This document shows positions 1-4,788 of a stretch of DNA of 5,557 nucleotides, one piece after another. Location of the stretch: assembly GCA_947483095.1 (NCBI GenBank), contig CANKLD010000088.1, positions 1 to 5,557 on the forward strand. Reading direction: 5' to 3'. The notes beneath the pieces are model-generated. The model was not told where the DNA came from and did no database searches. It was given only the letters and a program-made list of their open reading frames with translations. A program made the position numbers and the translations under genes. How positions within the stretch are numbered: the first letter of the stretch is position 1; each line of letters opens with the position of its first letter. Origin of the DNA: Bacteroidota bacterium (GTDB taxonomy: Bacteria; Bacteroidota; Bacteroidia; Flavobacteriales; Flavobacteriaceae).

Positions 1-74
1 AACGTCGCCCTGACCTTAATGTTAAAAAAATGATGGATGCGCTTTTCCCAGATAACGGTATAGATTTCAAATAA
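1..74 (+). CDS. 3' end of an unidentified gene (C-terminal 23 residues only)
   Basis: The frame starting at position 3 is open from the window edge to TAA at 72-74. It encodes 23 residues that begin RRPDLNVKKMMD and end FPDNGIDFK. The other two plus-strand frames close quickly, with TGA at 11-13 and at 31-33. The sequence is noticeably richer in G+C than the AT-rich gap that starts right after the stop, which supports a genuine gene end. The piece is too short to assign a family. It converges on the minus-strand pair that ends at 185. A weak AATTA/TAATT inverted repeat followed by seven T (76-101) could help end its transcript, but it is too poor to call a terminator. Confidence 0.45.
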   Translation, partial: RRPDLNVKKMMDALFPDNGIDFK

Positions 75-104
75 TAATTAAATGGTATCAACTAATTTTT
101 TTAT

Positions 105-144
105 AAATAAATACGTATTGATTTGTAAATAAATACTATTATTT
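105..144. repeat. Two AT-rich dyads with a 22-bp direct repeat in the convergent intergenic gap
   Basis: The 11-mer TAAATAAATAC occurs at 104-114 and again at 126-136, a 22-bp period. The first copy forms the left arm of a 20-bp near-perfect palindrome at 105-124 (nine of ten arm pairs, core AATACGTATT). The second sits in a similar dyad that lacks about one base in its right arm (127-144). The octamer ATTGATTT appears at 117-124, 147-154 and 178-185, with a one-mismatch copy ATTGACTT at 168-175. The role is unknown: it could be a protein-binding array, a recombination or replication site, or a bidirectional transcript end. AT-rich DNA produces such patterns easily, so this is a description, not a functional call. 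Confidence 0.4.
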
Positions 145-184
145 AAATTGATTTTTTATCTATCTTTATTGACTTATATTGATT

Positions 185-511
185 TTACTCAGTTTTCTTC
201 TTAGATTTTTTATTGTTGTTTGTGTGTATTAGTACAAACGTTAATACTCCTCCTATTACTAGCATAGTCAAAAGTGGTTTCCAATTATTTTTAAAATAAT
301 TACCAACCAATTTTGTTGGAGAATTAGGATTAATTACAACTGGAGGTTCTCCACGTACTTCCATAAGATTAGTTGGCATATTTTCATAGCCTCCAGAAAT
401 ACTCATTTTTGAGATAGTTTGGTTTGTAAAATGTGCCGATTGTTTTTTAAGCAAATCCTGTTGGTGAGCAACAGGAAATAATTCTTCAAATGTTGGTTTT
501 CTAGTCTTCAT
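185..511 (-). CDS. Small bitopic membrane protein of unknown function (108 aa)
   Basis: I do not recognise this protein. The first ~78 residues are polar and look soluble, starting MKTRKPTFEELFPV. A Gly/Pro/Asn-rich linker (about residues 39-66) leads to one hydrophobic segment at about residues 79-96 (PLLTMLVIGGVLTFVLIH). It ends with a strongly basic tail, KKSKKK at 101-106. There is no N-terminal signal peptide, so it would be a tail-proximal, single-pass inner-membrane protein. Topology is ambiguous because both flanks carry lysines, though the C-terminal charge is greater and favours that end in the cytoplasm. Its ATG (511-509) lies inside the end of the upstream zinc-finger gene, an 11-nt overlap that implies co-transcription and probably translational coupling. 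No Shine-Dalgarno is visible, as is normal for Bacteroidota. Small membrane proteins of this shape occur in both phages and conjugative elements; which applies here is unknown. Confidence 0.65.
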   Translation of the reverse strand: MKTRKPTFEELFPVAHQQDLLKKQSAHFTNQTISKMSISGGYENMPTNLMEVRGEPPVVINPNSPTKLVGNYFKNNWKPLLTMLVIGGVLTFVLIHTNNNKKSKKKTE

Positions 512-938
512 TTTTTTCTTTTATTATTATTTTAAAATATTTTTTTTCTGCGTCAATTAGATAGATACCGTGTTTGTAACAAAATTGTATTTCTCTATCA
601 GTCTCTTCGTCATATTCTATAAAGTGAAATGTCTCAAAATCATAACACTCGTGCTCCAGAAAAATAGAGTGAGTAAAACCATTTTTTATATAAAAAGGAC
701 TGCCAATAATTTTAATTAGTATTTTTTCGTTGCTTTTAGCTCTTGATGTGAAATCACTTTCAATTTTATCAATCACTTTTCGTTTATCATTGTTGCTATC
801 GATGCGATGCTGAGAAGAACAATATACTTGTCGACCATCTGTTGGAACAAATTCTATGTTACAGTCCGGTTTTTTACATAACTTTCTTGGATAGGTTCTA
901 TTTGAAAACCTTTTCTTGATTGAATTTTTCTTTATCAT
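501..938 (-). CDS. Small zinc-finger-like protein of unknown function (145 aa)
   Basis: The N-terminus is basic (many Lys/Arg in residues 1-20). It is followed by a likely zinc-binding motif C21-x4-C26-x13-C40-x3-H44, in the context CKKPDCNIEFVP and VYCSSQHR. This resembles the short treble-clef fingers of the form C-x(2-4)-C...YCS-x2-C/H-R seen in many phage and mobile-element proteins, here with His as the fourth ligand. The remaining ~95 residues are mixed alpha/beta-like, rich in Phe, Tyr and acidic residues, and match no family I can name. Nucleic-acid binding or a structural zinc site are both reasonable inferences. It is the first gene of a minus-strand pair that overlaps the membrane protein gene by 11 nt. 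It diverges from the MerR-like gene across a 90-bp control region containing a good Bacteroidota -7 box. The start at 938 is the first ATG and sits about 22 nt downstream of that box. Confidence 0.65.
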   Translation of the reverse strand: MIKKNSIKKRFSNRTYPRKLCKKPDCNIEFVPTDGRQVYCSSQHRIDSNNDKRKVIDKIESDFTSRAKSNEKILIKIIGSPFYIKNGFTHSIFLEHECYDFETFHFIEYDEETDREIQFCYKHGIYLIDAEKKYFKIIIKEKNED

Positions 939-957
939 AAAAATTGTATTTAAAATT

Positions 958-987
958 TTTCAAATATAAAAATATTTTATATATTTA
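958..987 (+). promoter_or_regulatory. Possible promoter for the MerR-like/recombinase operon
   Basis: TATATTTA at 980-987 matches TAnnTTTG in all but the final base. At the expected 19-bp spacing upstream is TTT (958-960) instead of TTG. It is a weak match in very AT-rich DNA. Its -7 box abuts the palindrome at 984-999, which would make it a natural target for repression or activation. Confidence 0.35.
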
Positions 988-990
988 CAC
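961..990 (-). promoter_or_regulatory. Promoter for the minus-strand zinc-finger/membrane protein pair
   Basis: On the minus strand TATATTTG (968 to 961) exactly matches the Bacteroidota -7 consensus TAnnTTTG. Nineteen bases upstream is GTG (990 to 988), one base off the -33 TTG. The predicted start would leave a short leader of roughly 15-20 nt before the ATG at 938. Confidence 0.55.
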
Positions 991-999
991 CATGGTAAA
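984..999. promoter_or_regulatory. Candidate operator palindrome in the divergent control region
   Basis: TTTAC-N6-GTAAA spans 984-999, with the overlapping perfect 8-bp palindrome ACCATGGT at 989-996. This is the only G/C-containing island in an otherwise almost pure A/T spacer. It overlaps the -33 region of the leftward promoter and the end of the rightward -7 box, so a bound protein could control both. The obvious candidate is the adjacent MerR-like protein; that pairing is inference. Confidence 0.4.
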
Positions 1000-1026
1000 C
1001 TATTAATATTTAAAATATTCTAAAAT

Positions 1027-1890
1027 ATGAAAAAAAGCACAGATGAATTAACGATTTTAGGAGAGTTAATTTCAAAAAAATATTTATTGCCTGAAAAGCA
1101 TTTAGGAATTACATCCAGACAAGTTAACTATTGGAAAAGTAAAGATATTTTACCGTTTTTTGAAAAAGAAAAAAAAGGTTTTATGGATATGCGTGAAGCG
1201 CTTTGGGTATTAATTATTAATGAAATGTCTGGTATTGGAGTTGATACAAATAAGCTCCAAAAATTATCTGAAGATGCTTGGATAAAACCTTTTCAAGAAA
1301 AATATGCTGATGCGGTTTTTAAAAGAGCAATTTCTGAAAAACAATTAAATCAAAAAGACAATGAAATTTTAGAACACCATTTAGGATTTGAACCTATAAT
1401 GAATACAGTTTTTAGAAAAGAGATAAATCCTTTTACTGATGCATTTAAAAGTTGTTTGATTTCAAATAGAAGTGTTGTGTCATTAATTTATTGTCCAAAG
1501 ACAGGTGAACATTCTTTTAATTTCAGCAATGTTGGTTTGACCGCCGATTTGAACAACTTGTATTTTGGCGAAACCTTAATAATTATTCCATTTCTACCAC
1601 TAATTTCAAAATTGGTTGGAATAGAAATAGGACATAGCAATACAGATTTGGAATATTTATCTTCTATTGAAAATCAAATTCGAAGAGTGTTGTTTTTTGA
1701 TAAGCCAAAGTTATTAGAAATCGAATTACAAGAAAATGGTTCACCAAAAATCATCAAAATCACTGAGGAACATAAACAGCCTGAAGAGTTAGCTAGATTT
1801 TTTCTAACCAACAAATTGCCTTTAGGTTCTAAAATCATGATAGAACCAAGACCTCAAGGAAATTATAAAATAACGATAAAATCGAAGTAG
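1027..1890 (+). CDS. MerR-like helix-turn-helix protein, probable element regulator (287 aa)
   Basis: Residues 26-43 (LGITSRQVNYWKSKDILP) form a MerR-type helix-turn-helix: helix, turn, then the recognition helix with the typical R-x2-x-Y-W and a following 'I-L-P'. A short wing (KKGFMD, 49-54) and a helix (REALWVLIINEM, 56-67) follow. The G-[IV]-G-V motif at about 69-72, with a further helix, also fits MerR-family winged-helix architecture. Residues ~90-287 match no effector domain I recognise. They lack the long dimerisation coiled coil of classic MerR proteins and are unusually long, with several hydrophobic beta-like stretches around 180-215. The gene opens the rightward operon ending in the serine recombinase. 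It starts at the first ATG after the divergent control region, so it is a good candidate for controlling its own operon and the opposing pair. The spacing to the next small ORF is one base. The DNA-binding role is fairly secure; the specific function is not known. Confidence 0.75.
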   Translation: MKKSTDELTILGELISKKYLLPEKHLGITSRQVNYWKSKDILPFFEKEKKGFMDMREALWVLIINEMSGIGVDTNKLQKLSEDAWIKPFQEKYADAVFKRAISEKQLNQKDNEILEHHLGFEPIMNTVFRKEINPFTDAFKSCLISNRSVVSLIYCPKTGEHSFNFSNVGLTADLNNLYFGETLIIIPFLPLISKLVGIEIGHSNTDLEYLSSIENQIRRVLFFDKPKLLEIELQENGSPKIIKITEEHKQPEELARFFLTNKLPLGSKIMIEPRPQGNYKITIKSK

Positions 1891-1891
1891 G

Positions 1892-1981
1892 ATGATAAAT
1901 GTAAAACCGAATCGGTCCCTGAAATTACAGCCCGTGAACATACAGATACGGTATGGGCCAAAACCATTTGTTATCAAATGA
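1892..1981 (+). CDS. Possible 29-aa ORF, or the 5' half of a frameshifted small gene
   Basis: An ATG one base after the stop of the MerR-like gene opens a 29-codon frame (starting MINVKPNRS, ending GPKPFVIK) that closes at TGA 1979-1981. It is basic and proline-containing, and its codons are richer in G and C than those of its neighbours. It overlaps the start of the 64-aa ORF in another frame. A +1 shift at the AAA-TGA end would fuse it to the 64-aa frame and give a continuous protein of about 84 residues (29 + 55). It may be a real small peptide, the N-terminal part of a broken or programmed-frameshift gene, or chance. No family is recognised. Confidence 0.3.
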   Translation: MINVKPNRSLKLQPVNIQIRYGPKPFVIK

Positions 1982-2147
1982 AGCGGACTACTTTTTAAAT
2001 TATGAAGAAATAATAAAAATAGTACCAGCGTTAAAGGATAAACTATCAAAAGAAGATTCCTTTGAGTTTTCAAAACAATTATACGAATTTACAAGAATAA
2101 TTTACGAGCAATATAAAAATGAAAAAGAGCAATCTAACACTAAGTGA
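1953..2147 (+). CDS. Small acidic helical protein upstream of recombinase (64 aa, unknown)
   Basis: The frame begins at the first ATG after an in-frame TGA at 1935. It encodes a lysine/glutamate-rich, probably all-helical protein (EEIIKIVPALKDKL and KQLYEFTRIIYEQYKNEKE are clear amphipathic segments). Its 3' end overlaps the recombinase start by 29 nt, so it is probably coupled to it. Small proteins encoded next to serine integrases are sometimes recombination directionality factors, which makes that role a hypothesis, not an identification. The true N-terminus is uncertain: the gene may begin at 1892 in a different frame if a +1 frameshift near 1978-1981 is real, or if the sequence has an indel there. 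Confidence 0.5.
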   Translation: MGQNHLLSNEADYFLNYEEIIKIVPALKDKLSKEDSFEFSKQLYEFTRIIYEQYKNEKEQSNTK

Positions 2148-3756
2148 TTTCAAAAATACAATTGTATGGTCCTACACAAGGGTGTCAACAAAAGATCAAT
2201 TTGTAAACAATGGGAGTATTGAAACCCAAGTGAACAAAATTAAAGCGTTTGCAAAGGAAAATCAGTTAATCATTACGCAAGAGTTTGATGCGGAATATGA
2301 AAGTTCTAAGCGAATAAACACCCAAAGCACCCTAAAAGAACTAATGGACAGGATAAAGAAAACTTCTGTTTCTAAACGTCCAAAAATGATACTGATTTGG
2401 TCACCAAGTAGATTTGGTCGAGCTGGTGCTGAACACATTCAACTTTTTGTTCGTCTTCGAAAGGAGTTTAATGTTTTCCTTTATTCTGTAAGTACAGATA
2501 ATCATACATTTAATGAAAGAGCTGAAAATGAATTTTCAACCCAACTTTTATATGCTCAAAAAGAAAATTTTAACCGCCAGGACACCGTTATTCCGGGATT
2601 AATAAACGCATTGGAAAATGGAAAAGTATTTGGGAAAACTCCAAGAGGATACGACCATTATGGTCCACGAGTTTCAGACCCAACAAAAGTACAAGCATTT
2701 CAAGAAATTAAAATCAATACAGAAGGTCAATTTTTAAAGGAAGCTTTCAAATTAAAAATCTATAAATCCTACACTGATTCTGAAATTATTAAATGGTTAA
2801 ATTCAAAAGGAGTTCAAATGAGAAAACAGAGGATTTCAGAGATTTGGCGGAATCAATTTTATACTGGTAGAATTTGTAATTCGTTATTGGAGGGAAGAAT
2901 AATTAAGGGTTCGTGGGAGCCAATGATAACAATTAAAGAATACAATCAATTGCAACGTATTCTTGAAGGTTCTAAACAATTTGGTGTAGTGAAAATTAGC
3001 GGTAAAGAAGAAACCCCTTTAGTGCCAAAATTTGCAATGTGTTCAGATTGTAATGATACCATGACATCTTATTTAAACAAAAGCAGAAACATATATTATT
3101 ACAAGTGTAATTCTTGTAATAAAACCGTTAATGCAACAAGCACGAAAAGCTCTCTAAATGTTGGTCTAAATAACCAATTTAAAGAGGTTTTAGACGAGTT
3201 TAAATTTTTGGATAATTTAAAAGATTTGTTTTCGGCTCAATTAAAAAAAATAATAAATGATGAGATGTCTAACCTTTCGGAGAAAAAAAGACTTGCTTCT
3301 GCGGAATTAAATGAGCTAAAAACAAGTTATGATAAAATGGAATATCGGTATGCGATTAATGAAATTTCAAAAGATATTTTTGAAAGACAAAGTAAAAAGA
3401 TTAGTGAAGCAATAATTGAAAAAACAAAAGAACTTGATTTTTTACCAACAAAAAAATCGAACAATGAAAATGCTACGAAATATTTCCTAAAAATCGTCCA
3501 AAACCCTAGTAAATTCTACGATTCTTTGGATTACACTAAAAAAAGAAAGTTCCAATACTTAGTGTTCCCAGAAGGGTTTCATTATTCGATCAAAAACAGA
3601 AAATATCGAACATCAAAAACCAATGCTTTATTCGAGTTAACTAGATGTATTTCAGAAAGTTATAATTCTGAAAAACAAAAAACCCATCCTCAAAAATGGG
3701 ATGGGTCCTCTTTAGTAGCGGGAACAGGACTCGAACCTGTGACCTTCGGGTTATGA
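2119..3756 (+). CDS. Large serine recombinase (integrase/excisionase), with host-derived C-terminal tail
   Basis: Site-specific recombinase of the large serine family, which cuts both att sites through a 5'-phosphoserine link and rotates the halves. The resolvase-like N-terminal domain has YTRVSTKDQ, with Arg21 and the predicted nucleophile Ser23, and the arginine motif SPSRFGR at 96-101 (Arg98, Arg101). Next come the recombinase domain (about 160-285), a zinc ribbon with C308-x2-C311 and C330-x2-C333, a coiled-coil-like helix at about 375-440, and a C-terminal segment KRKFQYLVFPEGFHY at 475-489 typical of Bacteroidota members. The frame should end soon after residue ~520. Instead residues 522-532 are read from a tRNA terminator and 533-545 (ending VAGTGLEPVTFGL) antisense through tRNA-fMet, with TGA 3754-3756 overlapping the anticodon. 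The start overlaps the small upstream ORF by 29 nt and leaves the catalytic motif at the usual distance from the N-terminus. Family identity is secure. The odd tail reflects the integration junction. Confidence 0.93.
   Translation: MKKSNLTLSDFKNTIVWSYTRVSTKDQFVNNGSIETQVNKIKAFAKENQLIITQEFDAEYESSKRINTQSTLKELMDRIKKTSVSKRPKMILIWSPSRFGRAGAEHIQLFVRLRKEFNVFLYSVSTDNHTFNERAENEFSTQLLYAQKENFNRQDTVIPGLINALENGKVFGKTPRGYDHYGPRVSDPTKVQAFQEIKINTEGQFLKEAFKLKIYKSYTDSEIIKWLNSKGVQMRKQRISEIWRNQFYTGRICNSLLEGRIIKGSWEPMITIKEYNQLQRILEGSKQFGVVKISGKEETPLVPKFAMCSDCNDTMTSYLNKSRNIYYYKCNSCNKTVNATSTKSSLNVGLNNQFKEVLDEFKFLDNLKDLFSAQLKKIINDEMSNLSEKKRLASAELNELKTSYDKMEYRYAINEISKDIFERQSKKISEAIIEKTKELDFLPTKKSNNENATKYFLKIVQNPSKFYDSLDYTKKRKFQYLVFPEGFHYSIKNRKYRTSKTNALFELTRCISESYNSEKQKTHPQKWDGSSLVAGTGLEPVTFGL
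3671..3706 (-). terminator. Rho-independent terminator of tRNA-fMet
   Basis: ACCCATCC (3682-3689) pairs perfectly with GGATGGGT (3699-3706) across a 9-nt loop, just beyond the tRNA 3' end. Read on the minus strand, the hairpin is followed by five T, one G and five T (3681-3671). There is no comparable T-run on the plus-strand side, so it should act for the tRNA and not stop the recombinase transcript. It lies inside the recombinase frame, and the U-tract falls close to the presumed element/host junction. Confidence 0.85.
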
Positions 3757-3788
3757 GCCCGACGAGCTGCCTACTGCTCTATCCCGCG
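3716..3788 (-). tRNA. Initiator tRNA-fMet, anticodon CAT
   Basis: The 73-nt minus-strand sequence folds as a full cloverleaf. The acceptor is CGCGGGA/TCCCGCT and the D-stem GAGC/GCTC. The anticodon stem is TCGGG/CCCGA around CTCATAA (anticodon at 3755-3753), and the T-arm is ACAGG-TTCGAGT-CCTGT. Two features mark the initiator rather than the elongator tRNA: the unpaired C1:T72 at the acceptor end, and three consecutive G:C pairs next to the anticodon loop. CCA is not encoded (the DNA continues CTA after discriminator A73) and would be added afterwards. A consensus promoter lies just upstream and a hairpin terminator just downstream. It charges with methionine and starts translation after formylation. 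The gene is intact despite the adjacent integration. Confidence 0.96.
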
Positions 3789-3800
3789 CTATTTCGAGTA

Positions 3801-3830
3801 CAAATATACAACCAAAATTGGCAATTGCAA
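3801..3830 (-). promoter_or_regulatory. Promoter of tRNA-fMet
   Basis: Minus strand TTG (3830-3828), exactly 19 nt, then TATATTTG (3808-3801): a perfect Bacteroidota -33/-7 pair. The -7 box ends 13 nt before the tRNA 5' end. The perfect 8-mer palindrome GCAATTGC (3821-3828) lies at the -33 element and may be coincidental. Confidence 0.85.
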
Positions 3831-3853
3831 CAAAATTTTAAAAAATCTTTTAT

Positions 3854-3884
3854 TTCATCTATTGACCTGATATGTTTACCTTTG
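3854..3884 (+). promoter_or_regulatory. Promoter of era
   Basis: TACCTTTG at 3877-3884 matches the Bacteroidota -7 box TAnnTTTG. TTC at 3854-3856 lies 20 nt upstream as an imperfect -33; a true TTG at 3862-3864 is too close. The start codon is 20 nt past the box, giving a very short leader. It diverges from the tRNA promoter. Confidence 0.65.
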
Positions 3885-3903
3885 CACAAATAAATAGCAA
3901 TAA

Positions 3904-4785
3904 ATGTCACACAAAGCCGGTTTTGTAAATATCATAGGAAATCCAAACGTAGGGAAATCAACCCTAATGAACGCATTTGTAGGCGAAAGACTATCAATAA
4001 TTACCTCAAAAGCGCAAACTACTCGCCACCGAATTCTTGGAATTGTAAACGGTGAAGATTTCCAATTAATATTGTCCGATACTCCCGGAATCATCAAGCC
4101 TGCCTATGAAATGCAGGAATCCATGATGAACTTTGTGAAATCTGCCTTCGAAGATGCCGATGTTTTAATTTACATGGTCGAAATAGGGGAGCAAGAACTA
4201 AAAGACGAAGCCTTTTTTAATAAAATTATCCATTCTAAAATACCCGTTTTATTACTTCTAAATAAAATCGATAATTCCAATCAGGAACAGCTGGAAACCC
4301 AAGTTGCTTTTTGGACTGAGAAAGTTCCCAATGCCGAAATTTATCCAATATCCGCTTTGCAAAATTTCAATGTGCCCGAAGTATTCCAGCGTATTATTTC
4401 ACTTTTACCCGAATCGCCAGCTTATTATCCTAAAGATCAGCTTACTGACAAGCCAGAGCGTTTTTTCGTAAATGAAACCATCCGTGAAAAAATTCTGCTA
4501 AATTACAGTAAGGAAATCCCGTACGCCGTTGAAATTGTAACCGAAGAATTCTTGGAAGACGAAAATATCATCCGAATTCGTTCCCTGATTATGGTGGAAC
4601 GCGACACCCAAAAAGGAATTATTATTGGACACAAAGGAGCCGCCCTAAAGAAAGTGGGAGTTGATTCTCGTGCCGATTTAGAGAAGTTTTTTGGCAAGCA
4701 AATTCATATTGAATTGTATGTAAAAGTCAATAAAAACTGGAGAAGTAACGCCAATATGTTAAAACGTTTCGGTTACAATCAATAG
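3904..4785 (+). CDS. era: GTPase Era (16S rRNA/30S subunit maturation)
   Basis: Era is an essential Ras-like GTPase that binds the 3' end of 16S rRNA and couples 30S maturation to growth. The GTP-binding motifs are all present: G1 GNPNVGKS (12-19), the G2 region with TT at 39-40 after the conserved SKAQTTRHR stretch, G3 DTPG (59-62), G4 NKID (119-122) and G5 SAL (149-151). The C-terminal type II KH domain for RNA binding shows the GHKG loop at 241-244, followed by the typical D(S/T)R.DLE.FFG.. and ELYVKV stretches ending in NMLKRFGY. The length of 293 aa is normal for the family. The start codon follows a Bacteroidota promoter closely and keeps the G1 motif 12 residues in, as usual. The downstream neighbour is der, separated by a palindromic repeat and a separate promoter. 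Base composition is less AT-rich than the element to the left, as expected for core chromosome. Confidence 0.97.
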   Translation: MSHKAGFVNIIGNPNVGKSTLMNAFVGERLSIITSKAQTTRHRILGIVNGEDFQLILSDTPGIIKPAYEMQESMMNFVKSAFEDADVLIYMVEIGEQELKDEAFFNKIIHSKIPVLLLLNKIDNSNQEQLETQVAFWTEKVPNAEIYPISALQNFNVPEVFQRIISLLPESPAYYPKDQLTDKPERFFVNETIREKILLNYSKEIPYAVEIVTEEFLEDENIIRIRSLIMVERDTQKGIIIGHKGAALKKVGVDSRADLEKFFGKQIHIELYVKVNKNWRSNANMLKRFGYNQ

Positions 4786-4788
4786 TTT

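Larger units (their letters stand above)
1..3681. mobile_element. Right-hand portion of an integrated element carrying a serine recombinase (left end outside window)
   Basis: The stretch to the left of the tRNA-fMet terminator holds only unrecognised accessory genes plus a large serine recombinase at its extreme right edge, the usual place for an integrase. It is visibly more AT-rich than the era and der genes that follow. The right junction is inferred to lie near 3670-3715, because the recombinase frame continues out of family-like sequence into the host tRNA terminator and tRNA. I find no second copy of the terminator or tRNA 3' sequence near positions 1-200, so the left end is not here. 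Whether it is a prophage, an integrative conjugative element or a smaller genomic island cannot be decided: no capsid, terminase, relaxase or conjugation gene is visible. Confidence 0.65.

Noticed and set aside
76..101. Terminator after the gene tail ending at 74
   Set aside because: Only a 5-bp all-A/T stem with a 12-nt loop precedes the T-run, too weak to call in AT-rich DNA.
104..154. CRISPR-like array from the 22-bp spaced repeats
   Set aside because: Only two copies of an 11-mer with AT-rich spacing, no 30-bp class repeats and no cas genes.
962..977. AAATAT-AAAA-ATATTT hairpin in the divergent spacer
   Set aside because: All-A/T short inverted repeat overlapping the -7 box; expected by chance in this composition.
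1822..2073. Minus-strand 83-aa open frame with hydrophobic N-terminus
   Set aside because: It lies opposite the end of the MerR-like gene and the small ORFs. Its hydrophobic look comes from the complement of Lys/Glu-rich AT codons.
3715..3756. The recombinase tail VAGTGLEPVTFGL as a conserved functional domain
   Set aside because: The peptide recurs in databases only because tRNA genes are translated antisense; here it coincides exactly with the tRNA.
3716..3788. Elongator tRNA-Met
   Set aside because: The C1:T72 mismatch and three G:C pairs beside the anticodon loop identify the initiator form.
3696..3893. Plus-strand open frame reading GNRTRTCDLRVMSPTSC through the tRNA region
   Set aside because: It is the antisense translation of the tRNA-fMet gene and its promoter, a familiar spurious protein in databases, with no independent coding signal.
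3876..4097. Minus-strand 73-aa open frame opposite the start of era
   Set aside because: Shadow of the well-conserved era coding sequence and its promoter.
4503..4697. Minus-strand 64-aa open frame inside era
   Set aside because: Opposite the conserved KH-domain coding region of era; no independent support.
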